Assembly (NCBI GenBank): GCA_028715865.1
Contig: JAQUQY010000043.1
Span: 1 to 9,640, forward strand
Length of the DNA: 9,640 nt
Source: Syntrophales bacterium
Lineage (GTDB): Bacteria; Desulfobacterota; Syntrophia; Syntrophales; UBA2210
Direction: 5' to 3'
Part shown: piece after piece, positions 1 to 5,564 of the stretch
How the letters are laid out: each line of letters starts with the position of its first letter
Position numbering within the stretch: the stretch's first letter is position 1
Translations under genes and position numbers: made by a program
Notes under the pieces: model-generated
What the model was told of the DNA's origin: nothing
Databases searched by the model: none
The model's input: only the letters and a program-made list of their open reading frames with translations

Positions 1-34
1 CAGATGGGTACGGTTGGCTTGCCTGTTCCGTAAG
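1..34. other. Window edge downstream of the glycosyltransferase gene
   Basis: These bases follow the TAG stop of the glycosyltransferase on the minus strand. I see no minus-strand ATG, no clear ribosome binding site and no terminator hairpin here. The stretch is too short to show whether the envelope operon continues. Confidence 0.4.
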
Positions 35-781
35 CTATGGTTCCTTGTCCTCAAGGTATAGTCGCTTTGCGTAGCGGTAGAAAGAGTGCTCGCCATTGTA
101 AAGGGCTACAAGAAAACCTTCCCTGCCGTCCATAAACCCTCCCCTTCCTATATAAGTATACAGGAAAGCCCACAGACCGTGTGATACAGCCCTTAAAAGG
201 GAGGATTTTTCTCCTCTACGGCGCATCATATGGGCTCCCGCCGTGGTGTAGCGGTTCATGGTGTCGATTACATCCTCAAGAGATTCAAAAGCCTCGTGAA
301 GGATTGGATTGGACAACCGTCCCGTTTTTCCTTCCACGACGAGGCGTTCATGGACGAGATCGTCGCTGAAGCGGCTCCGCCCCTTTCTGACAAGGCGTGT
401 TATGTAATCCGGCCACCACCCGCTGTATCGTATGGGTCTCCCGCAAAAGCTTGACAGTCGGGGCATTTCATAGGCGTCGAAGGCGCCGGGGCCGGCAATT
501 ACTTTAAGAATTTCCTCTTTCAAGGCCGGGGTTATCCTCTCATCGGCATCAATGGAAAGTATCCATGATCCAGATGCCTTATCAAGGGCTCTGTTTTTCT
601 GGGGGCCGAAACCGGGCCAGTCCGTTTCGTAAACCCTGTTCGTGTAGCGGCGGCAAATATCCACCGTTCCGTCTGAGCTTCCCGAATCCAGGACGACGAT
701 TTCATCGGCCCAGGCCACGGAATCGAGACAGGCGCCGATGGCGACCTCCTCATTCTTTGTTATGATGATTACTGACAGCAC
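35..781 (-). CDS. Family 2 glycosyltransferase, WaaE/KdtX-like (LPS core type)
   Basis: This 248-residue protein is a GT-A fold glycosyltransferase that should move a sugar from a nucleotide-sugar donor onto a lipopolysaccharide or related glycan acceptor at the cytoplasmic face of the inner membrane. The N-terminus LSVIIITKNEE, DSGSSDGT (residues 32-39) and the metal-binding DADE (78-81) are the GT2 nucleotide- and metal-site motifs. The C-terminal stretch GFMDGREGFLVALYNGEHSF (about 215-234) resembles the tail of the WaaE/KdtX beta-1,4-glucosyltransferase subfamily. Length is normal for that subfamily and no signal peptide is seen. The start is GTG at 779-781, chosen because AAGGAG (790-795) sits 8 nt upstream and the N-terminal beta strand begins right there. 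The upstream ligase ends only 12 nt away, so the two are surely co-transcribed. Donor and acceptor cannot be read from sequence, and another core or exopolysaccharide sugar transferase is possible. Confidence 0.85.
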   Translation of the reverse strand: MLSVIIITKNEEVAIGACLDSVAWADEIVVLDSGSSDGTVDICRRYTNRVYETDWPGFGPQKNRALDKASGSWILSIDADERITPALKEEILKVIAGPGAFDAYEMPRLSSFCGRPIRYSGWWPDYITRLVRKGRSRFSDDLVHERLVVEGKTGRLSNPILHEAFESLEDVIDTMNRYTTAGAHMMRRRGEKSSLLRAVSHGLWAFLYTYIGRGGFMDGREGFLVALYNGEHSFYRYAKRLYLEDKEP

Positions 782-793
782 CCGCGCGTCTCC

Positions 794-2017
794 TTAAGCG
801 CCTCTGCCAAGCCGCCTTCTACCTAAGGCGGGTCCAGCGTAAAGCAGGGCGGTCATCCAGGCGTAAAACAGGCCCTCCGCGTGATCGATCAGGGTTGACG
901 TAACCAGGCTTGCCGAGAGAATGGTAACAATGAGCCCCTGGGCGAGCATACGGTCAGAAATGTCCTCCAGGCGGTAGGCGTACCGCCACTGAACCGCGAA
1001 TAGCAAAGCATAACAGAGAATGCCGAAAAGGCCTAATTGAACGCCCACCATAAGGTATTCGTTGTGTGGATGTAGAGCGATTTCATGGTCAGTTCCTTCA
1101 ACCGCGCCGGAGTATGCCTGTCTGAAACCGCCGGTTCCAACCCCTAAGACAGGATTATCAATGATGATTTTCAGGCTGTACCAGTAGTAGTTGAGCCTGA
1201 TAACCTGGTCAGGGGCAATATCGGTTGGGCCTTCCATTGATTTCAACTCGTTTACGCTTACCTCTATTCTTTTATAAAGGGCGTTTTCCTTGTGATACCA
1301 TGTTCCAGCGCCTACAAGAAGTATCAGGGCCAGGAGCAAAGCCAGCCCCCTCCACCGAGCCGCCTGGAACAAAAAGAGGGCCATGAGTCCAAGCAAAACC
1401 ACATAACCCGTCCTGCCCTGAGCCATAAAGAGGACATTGAAGAGGGCGGCCATGGACAGGCCGGTGAATATGATCTGCCTTAACCTTGATGAGTTATGCC
1501 ATGCGCGGATGGCAAAAAGGTAGGCTCCAAATGCCATGAAAATGTTGTGAGTGATATGTAACTTGAAAACGGTGGGGCTTTGGGGAGTTCCCTTAATTAA
1601 TGAAAAGCGCGGGAGCAGGTCAAGCCATATGAGATAGGAAATTGCCAGTGTAACGCAGAGCGCTGCGACAAGAGCGTAGATTCCCCATCGTTGAGCGACG
1701 GGGCGTGCAAAGAAATACATTATAAAGGGTATGAGCAGGAATATTTTCGCGTCGCTGAGGGACTCAAGTATGTCATCCAATCCGGCAGTGCTGTAAAGAG
1801 ACCCCACCAGGTAGGAAGCCAGTACTACAAGAGAAGCCATTACTACGGGGTTACGAAAAAAGCTCAACTTTTCGCGGTAGTTGCCTCCGACCAGCCAGAA
1901 AAGCAAAACCACCCCCAGCAGGACGGAATCAGCAGCCGTGGATATGGGAATCGACAATCCAAGCAGAACGGCCGCCCCCATTCCGATTTTGTCTGACGCG
2001 CCAGCTAAGGCTCCCAT
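794..2017 (-). CDS. O-antigen ligase / Wzy_C-family membrane protein (WaaL-like)
   Basis: This 407-residue polytopic inner-membrane protein belongs to the O-antigen ligase/polymerase superfamily. Hydrophobic segments occur throughout, at roughly 12-45, 57-73, 91-104, 112-134, 155-170, 182-220, 224-240, 323-345, 359-375 and 383-396. A polar periplasmic-type loop lies between about 240 and 320. The family signature is visible: the NPVLGVGTGGF loop (289-299) and the HPHNEY motif (316-321), whose second His and Asn are typical of WaaL-like proteins, plus the basic QGRTGY (200-205) after a membrane segment. The ATG at 2015-2017 is preceded by GGAAGGAAG with about 9 nt spacing. The expected role is transfer of undecaprenyl-linked glycan onto lipid A-core, but Wzy polymerases share the same motifs and sequence alone does not separate them. 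The glycosyltransferase immediately downstream favours an LPS role. The gap to nfnB upstream is 42 nt without a terminator. Confidence 0.82.
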   Translation of the reverse strand: MGALAGASDKIGMGAAVLLGLSIPISTAADSVLLGVVLLFWLVGGNYREKLSFFRNPVVMASLVVLASYLVGSLYSTAGLDDILESLSDAKIFLLIPFIMYFFARPVAQRWGIYALVAALCVTLAISYLIWLDLLPRFSLIKGTPQSPTVFKLHITHNIFMAFGAYLFAIRAWHNSSRLRQIIFTGLSMAALFNVLFMAQGRTGYVVLLGLMALFLFQAARWRGLALLLALILLVGAGTWYHKENALYKRIEVSVNELKSMEGPTDIAPDQVIRLNYYWYSLKIIIDNPVLGVGTGGFRQAYSGAVEGTDHEIALHPHNEYLMVGVQLGLFGILCYALLFAVQWRYAYRLEDISDRMLAQGLIVTILSASLVTSTLIDHAEGLFYAWMTALLYAGPALGRRRLGRGA

Positions 2018-2059
2018 GTCATGGTTCTTCCTTCCGGGATGCCTGATAGGGGTTATATT

Positions 2060-3469
2060 TCAGCCGAGCCCCCTTACATACTCGTCGATAGCCCTGGCGG
2101 CTTTCTTGGCCGCTCCCATGGCAAGAATGACGGTGGCAGACCCGGTCACGATATCCCCTCCGGCAAAGACTCCGGTACGGCTGGTTTCTCCCGTTTCTTC
2201 CTGTGCCGTTATATAGCCCCAACGGTTAGTCTCCAGGCCGGGTGTTGTGGCGGGAATAACGGGATTGGCCGTTGTGCCGATTGCCACCACAACCATGTCA
2301 ACTTCGATGATGAACTCGGAATCCTTTATGGGTATGGGACGGCGTCTGCCCGAATCATCGGGTTCGCCCAGTTCCATGCGGATACATTTCATGCCCCGGA
2401 CCCATCCCCTTTCGTTGCCGATATACTCAACGGGATTGGTTAGAAACTGGAATTGAACGCCCTCTTCAATGGCGTGATGGACTTCTTCCCTGCGGGCGGG
2501 CATCTCCGCTTCTGTGCGCCGGTAAACAATGGTAGCCTGTTTGGCCCCCAGGCGCAGGGCCGTGCGGACGGAATCCATGGAAACGTTTCCCCCGCCCAGA
2601 ACCGCTACTCTTTTCCCCCGGGCTACCGGCGTGTCGAATTCCGGGAAACGGTAGGCTTTCATCAGGTTGGAACGGGTAAGGTATTCATTTGCGGAGTAAA
2701 TTCCGCTGAGGTTTTCGCCGGGGATATCCATGAAGACGGGGGCGCCCGCGCCCACACCAAGAAAGACGGCGTCATAGCCTTCGGCGAAAAGATCGTCCAC
2801 GGTTTTCCCCCTGCCTATAACCATGTCGGTTCGAATTTCCGCCCCCAGGCGGACCAGATATTCAACCTCGGCTTCCACGATGTCCTTGGGCAGGCGGAAC
2901 TCAGGAATGCCGTAAATAAGGACGCCGCCCGGTTTGTGGAGGCCTTCGAAAACGGTCACTCCGTGTCCCAGCTTCACCAGGTCTCCGGCCAGGGTCAGGC
3001 CCGCAGGGCCGGCGCCGACAACGGCAATGCGCTTTCCGGTTGAAGTTGGGATCGCGGGTATGGAAACGTCGCCGGTGGATTGCTCGTAGTCTGCAACAAA
3101 GCGTTCAAGCCTTCCTATTGCCACAGGTTCACCCTTCTTGCCTAGAACGCAGAGCTCCTCGCACTGTGATTCCTGGGGACATACACGGCCGCAGACGGCG
3201 GGAAGGTTGTTGGTTTCCTTTATACGGCGTGCTGCCGAGGCGTATTCTCTCTCTGAAACCAGCTTGATGAAGCCCGGTATGTCCACTTCAACGGGACAGC
3301 CGCTCACGCACAGGGGTTTCTTGCAATGAAGACAGCGTGAAGCTTCGGCAAGGGCCTGTTCCTCGGTGTACCCCAGGGGAACCTCATCGAAGTTAGTCCC
3401 GCGTGCAGCGGGATCCTGTTCCGGCATGATCTGCCTGGGCACTTTTTCACGTTTCTTGTTATTTTCCAT
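2060..3469 (-). CDS. nfnB: NfnB/SudA: NADPH-binding large subunit of NADH-dependent ferredoxin:NADP oxidoreductase (GltD-like)
   Basis: This 469-residue protein is the GltD-like large subunit of the NfnAB/sulfide dehydrogenase pair. In characterised NfnAB it carries the bifurcating FAD and two [4Fe-4S] clusters and reacts with NADPH and ferredoxin. Visible features are Cys46, 49, 54 and 58 (CLHCKKPLCVSGCP) and Cys93, 97, 103 and 107, the FAD Rossmann motif GAGPAGL (152-158), the second nucleotide site GGGNVSMDS (292-300) and the C-terminal GGDIVTG (437-443). Glutamates 105 and 106 stand beside Cys103 and Cys107, fitting the known non-Cys ligand of one NfnB cluster. The start is ATG at 3467-3469, overlapping the 3' end of nfnA by 11 bp. 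A longer in-frame reading to 3649 is only nfnA out of frame. Databases often label this family 'glutamate synthase, NADPH, homotetrameric'; the nfnA neighbour argues for Nfn/Sud. Cytoplasmic; length is normal. Confidence 0.92.
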   Translation of the reverse strand: MENNKKREKVPRQIMPEQDPAARGTNFDEVPLGYTEEQALAEASRCLHCKKPLCVSGCPVEVDIPGFIKLVSEREYASAARRIKETNNLPAVCGRVCPQESQCEELCVLGKKGEPVAIGRLERFVADYEQSTGDVSIPAIPTSTGKRIAVVGAGPAGLTLAGDLVKLGHGVTVFEGLHKPGGVLIYGIPEFRLPKDIVEAEVEYLVRLGAEIRTDMVIGRGKTVDDLFAEGYDAVFLGVGAGAPVFMDIPGENLSGIYSANEYLTRSNLMKAYRFPEFDTPVARGKRVAVLGGGNVSMDSVRTALRLGAKQATIVYRRTEAEMPARREEVHHAIEEGVQFQFLTNPVEYIGNERGWVRGMKCIRMELGEPDDSGRRRPIPIKDSEFIIEVDMVVVAIGTTANPVIPATTPGLETNRWGYITAQEETGETSRTGVFAGGDIVTGSATVILAMGAAKKAARAIDEYVRGLG

Positions 3470-4295
3470 CGCAACGGCACCTGAAATCTTCCATCGATTC
3501 TTTTTCTTCCCGGTAATACATGCGAAGACGGTTGGTGAGCAGGTCGAAATCCACCTGGTGTCCGTCGAATTCCGGCCCGTCCACGCAAGCCAGTTTCGTG
3601 GCGTTTCCGACTGAAACCCGGCAGGCCCCGCACATTCCCGTAGCGTCAACCATGATGGGGTTGAGGCTCACAACAGTTTCTATTTCGTGGGGCCGTGTCA
3701 CTTCGCAGATGACCCGCATCATGGGGACGGGACCTACGGCGAAAACGTGGTTGATTTCCTCTCCACTGTCGATCAAGTCCTGAAGGACCTGGCTGACGAA
3801 ACCTTTGACGCCATAGCTGCCGTCATCGGTGGCAACAACAAGCCTGTCGCTGGTTTTGCTCATGGCTTCCTCGAGAATCAGAATATCCCTGGTTCGAGCG
3901 CCGATTATGGAAATTACCCTGTTGCCCGTCTCCTTCAGAGCCCTGGCTATGGGATAAACAACGCCGATTCCCACGCCCCCTCCGACGCAGACAGCGGTTC
4001 CAAAGTTTTTAATTTCCGTTGGGCGTCCCAGCGGACCAAGGAGGCTGTAAAGCCGATCGCCCGGATTCATGTCGGCGAGACAGGTGGTGGTCTTTCCCAC
4101 GACCTGGTATATTATAGTCACCGTGCCTTTCCGGGTGTCGGAATCGACTATGGTAAGAGGTATTCTCTCACCCTTTTCGTCCGTCATAAGTACAACAAAT
4201 TGGCCTGCCCTTCTTGTGGCGGCAATATGGGGCGCTTCGAGCACCATCTCCACCACGTTTGAAGAGAGGTATTTCTTTTCTAGTATTGCCGCCAC
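3459..4295 (-). CDS. nfnA: NfnA/SudB: NADH-binding flavoprotein subunit with [2Fe-2S]
   Basis: This 278-residue protein belongs to the ferredoxin-NADP reductase/PyrK-like family and is the small subunit of NfnAB (sulfide dehydrogenase beta). It should bind FAD and NADH and pass electrons through a [2Fe-2S] cluster to NfnB. The N-terminal half is the FAD barrel (RAGQFVVL at 29-36, RIPLTIVD at 44-51) and the middle is the nucleotide-binding fold (CVGGGVGIG at 103-111, FAVGPVPMM at 185-193). The cluster site is Asp217, Cys222, Cys225 and Cys237, a D-x4-C-x2-C-x11-C pattern. This matches the Asp(Cys)3 ligand set described for Pyrococcus furiosus sulfide dehydrogenase. The start codon is GTG (4293-4295), supported by AAGGAG at 4307-4312 and by the MAAILEKKYL start typical of the family. 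It is the first gene after the non-coding region, so its leader probably carries the promoter of the nfn unit. Confidence 0.92.
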   Translation of the reverse strand: MAAILEKKYLSSNVVEMVLEAPHIAATRRAGQFVVLMTDEKGERIPLTIVDSDTRKGTVTIIYQVVGKTTTCLADMNPGDRLYSLLGPLGRPTEIKNFGTAVCVGGGVGIGVVYPIARALKETGNRVISIIGARTRDILILEEAMSKTSDRLVVATDDGSYGVKGFVSQVLQDLIDSGEEINHVFAVGPVPMMRVICEVTRPHEIETVVSLNPIMVDATGMCGACRVSVGNATKLACVDGPEFDGHQVDFDLLTNRLRMYYREEKESMEDFRCRCDGK

Positions 4296-4429
4296 TATGT
4301 TGAAGTCTCCTTGCGATTGATTATGTTCTTAATCTGTGGAGTCGTGGATAGAATTTAACAATGCCCGCGAAAAGGCGTTACTCAGGGAGAGCCCTGACTC
4401 CAGGCTCTGAAACGATAGCAAAACAATCC
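4296..4429 (-). promoter_or_regulatory. Leader of the nfnA-nfnB unit
   Basis: This 134-bp stretch precedes nfnA, so it and the adjacent repeat block are where its promoter should lie. I could not find a convincing -35/-10 pair; the AT-rich TTGTTAAATTC (minus strand, around 4351-4361) is the best -10-like area but has no good partner. Two small hairpins compete for the same bases. CAGGG (4383-4387) pairs with CCCTG (4392-4396), while AGAGCC (4388-4393) pairs with GGCTCT (4403-4408). TTGTTAAAT at 4353-4361 matches half of a Rex redox-repressor operator, but the second half is absent. The role is inferred from position only. Confidence 0.35.
4307..4312 (-). promoter_or_regulatory. Ribosome binding site deciding the GTG start of nfnA
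   Basis: On the minus strand AAGGAG lies 11 nt before the GTG at 4293-4295. No ATG sits in a better position in this frame, so the strong Shine-Dalgarno supports the GTG start. Confidence 0.75.
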
Positions 4430-4497
4430 AGTGCCGTGTAACAGCTAATCCTTCGGAACAAAACTCGCTGTGTGGAGTGCCGGGCCACGATGTCCGG

Positions 4498-4518
4498 GTG
4501 CACGATAAAGCGTGACAC
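4498..4518. repeat. Small hairpin inside the left repeat unit
   Basis: GTGCACG (4498-4504) pairs with CGTG (4511-4514) and CAC (4516-4518), with a 6-nt loop and one bulged A at 4515. It sits just before the central palindrome of the 200-bp block. On its own it is a modest structure. Confidence 0.4.
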
Positions 4519-4534
4519 GGTACTAGTACCTTGT
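4515..4534. repeat. Central near-palindrome of the repeat block
   Basis: GGTACTAGTACC (4519-4530) is a perfect 12-bp palindrome. It extends to 20 bp with a single mismatched pair (4518/4531). Its two halves are variant copies of the terminal repeat found at 4430 and 4629, so it looks like the junction of two inverted-repeat units. It could also serve as a dimeric protein-binding site. Confidence 0.65.
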
Positions 4535-4582
4535 AACTCTTTAATTACGCAAGGAATTATTCTTAGTCTTCATTCGTAACTT

Positions 4583-4611
4583 AACATTCGCAATCATTAC
4601 TTGCGAATGTT
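4583..4611. repeat. 11-bp-stem hairpin inside the right repeat unit
   Basis: AACATTCGCAA (4583-4593) and TTGCGAATGTT (4601-4611) are perfect reverse complements around a 7-nt loop. No T-tract follows on either strand, so it is not a typical intrinsic terminator. It lies 3 bp inside the right terminal repeat and is probably part of the folded structure of the 105-bp unit. Confidence 0.7.
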
Positions 4612-4646
4612 CGCCTGTTACACGGCACTAGAGCGATTACGGTCTT

Positions 4647-4684
4647 AAAAGGCATAAAGGGCGGGATTTAACCAACTCCCGCCC
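4647..4684 (-). terminator. Rho-independent terminator after flxA
   Basis: On the minus strand GGGCGGGA (4684-4677) pairs perfectly with TCCCGCCC (4666-4659) around a 10-nt loop. It is followed by the T-rich TTTATGCCTTTT (4658-4647). It lies 22 bp after the flxA stop codon and faces the right way to end the flx-hdr transcript. The T-tract is interrupted, so some read-through is possible. Confidence 0.8.
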
Positions 4685-4706
4685 GCAGTCATTCAAATGG
4701 CGCCTA

Positions 4707-5549
4707 TCAGTATTCCGGTGTCAAAGCGTCAAGCTCGGCCAGTGAAAAAACCGGGCCGTCCTTGCAGACATACTTACTCCCCACATTACAGCGGCCGCAC
4801 TTTCCGATTCCGCACTTCATCCTCATTTCGAGGGATGTGAAGATGTTTTCCTTTGAGAAACCGAGGTTGAAGAATTCCGGCAGTGTAAAACGTATCATTA
4901 TAGGCGGACCGCAGATCAGGGCCACGGCATTTTCAGAGCTGGGGGCAACTTCCTTGCATATGGCGGGGACAAAACCTTCCTTGCCTTTCCAGTCCGCGTC
5001 TCCCTTGTCGACGGTTACGTTCATTTCTATGTCGTCTCGCTTTTCCCACAGGGCCAGTTCATCCTTGTACAGCAGAAGGCCTGGCTCGCGTGCTCCGTAT
5101 ACGACGGTGATTTTGCCGAACCTGGAACGGTTTTCCTCATAGAGCATGTAGTTAATGAGGGAGCGGATGGTGGTGAACGCGAAGCCACCGCCAACGAGCA
5201 CCACATTCTTCCCTGCCAGGTATTCGAGGGGCCAGGTATTTCCCAGGGGCCCCCTGATGCCCATTCGTGTTCCCTCCTCCATGTTGTGAAGCTCACTGGT
5301 TACCGTTCCGGCCTTCATAACGGTGAATTCAACGTATCCACGGTCCGTGGGCGACGATGCTATTCCTATTGGGGATTCGCCCTTGCCGAAGATGGAAAGT
5401 TCCGCGAATTGTCCCGGAAGATAGGCGAAGGCCTCCTCGTCTTCCTTGTTGACGAAGGCAAAACGAAAGGTCTTGATGTCCTTGGTTGTCACCTCCGTGG
5501 TTATCTTTGCTACATCGACCGGTATGGGCACATAGGGGTTTCTTTCCAT
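4707..5549 (-). CDS. flxA: FlxA-like FAD/NAD(P)H-binding flavoprotein with [2Fe-2S] (sulfhydrogenase gamma type)
   Basis: This 280-residue cytoplasmic protein is a ferredoxin-reductase-like subunit, the expected NAD(P)H entry point of the Flx-Hdr complex. The FAD barrel shows LPGQFAELS (44-52) and SPIGIASSP (59-67), and the nucleotide-binding fold shows VVLVGGGFAFTTIRS (116-130) and ICGPPIMIR (212-220). The C-terminal [2Fe-2S] site is all-cysteine: Cys246, 251, 254 and 262 (C-x4-C-x2-C-x7-C), as in PyrK and NiFe-hydrogenase gamma subunits. This differs from the Asp(Cys)3 site of NfnA downstream. I chose ATG at 5547-5549 because GGAG (5556-5559) sits 6 nt before it; an in-frame GTG at 5559-5561 would add four residues but overlaps that site. 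It follows the FlxB-like gene by 15 nt and is the last gene before the terminator. The same family occurs in hydrogenase operons, but no hydrogenase subunit is seen here. Confidence 0.88.
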   Translation of the reverse strand: MERNPYVPIPVDVAKITTEVTTKDIKTFRFAFVNKEDEEAFAYLPGQFAELSIFGKGESPIGIASSPTDRGYVEFTVMKAGTVTSELHNMEEGTRMGIRGPLGNTWPLEYLAGKNVVLVGGGFAFTTIRSLINYMLYEENRSRFGKITVVYGAREPGLLLYKDELALWEKRDDIEMNVTVDKGDADWKGKEGFVPAICKEVAPSSENAVALICGPPIMIRFTLPEFFNLGFSKENIFTSLEMRMKCGIGKCGRCNVGSKYVCKDGPVFSLAELDALTPEY

Positions 5550-5555
5550 TATGAT

Positions 5556-5559
5556 CTCC
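5556..5559 (-). promoter_or_regulatory. Ribosome binding site deciding the ATG start of flxA
   Basis: GGAG on the minus strand lies 6 nt before the ATG at 5547-5549. The upstream in-frame GTG at 5559-5561 overlaps this site and has no Shine-Dalgarno of its own at a suitable distance, so the ATG is preferred. Confidence 0.6.
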
Positions 5560-5564
5560 ACAAA

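Larger units (their letters stand above)
4430..4629. repeat. 200-bp block with perfect 15-bp terminal inverted repeats (MITE/REP-like candidate)
   Basis: AGTGCCGTGTAACAG at 4430-4444 is repeated as its exact reverse complement at 4615-4629, giving a block of exactly 200 bp. At the middle (4515-4534) two further, imperfect copies of the same end motif stand back to back: positions 4512-4524 read inwards as AGTACCGTGTCAC and 4525-4537 read AGTACCTTGTAAC, each matching 11 of 13 bases of AGTGCCGTGTAAC. The block can therefore be read as two adjacent small inverted-repeat elements, 4430-4524 (95 bp) and 4525-4629 (105 bp). No open reading frame of note lies inside. I see no obvious target-site duplication at the outer flanks. 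A transposon-derived MITE, a REP/BIME-like repeat or a multi-site protein-binding region are all possible. Confidence 0.7.

Noticed and set aside
2453..3043. 196-residue open frame on the plus strand
   Set aside because: It lies wholly opposite nfnB, shows no domain or motif, and nfnB is clearly real. It is an antisense shadow, as are the other plus-strand frames in the window.
3470..3649. In-frame 60-codon upstream extension of nfnB
   Set aside because: The extra residues are the nfnA coding region read in another frame and are unlike the NfnB family N-terminus. The ATG at 3467-3469 gives the normal 469-residue length.
3687..4262. 191-residue open frame on the plus strand
   Set aside because: It is the shadow of nfnA, whose cofactor motifs are intact on the minus strand. 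It has no recognisable domain.
4538..4620. Possible sigma-70 promoter pairs on the minus strand, for example TTGCGT with TACTAG
   Set aside because: Matches are only about 3 of 6 in each box and fall in AT-rich repeat sequence, so none is supportable.
4430..4629. Integron attC site or CRISPR array
   Set aside because: The repeat ends do not fit the attC RYYYAAC/GTTRRRY core sites. The repeats are inverted, with no regular direct repeats and spacers, so CRISPR is excluded.
5550..5561. Upstream GTG start for flxA adding four residues
   Set aside because: The GTG overlaps the GGAG that is well spaced for the downstream ATG, and the added residues are not needed by the family.
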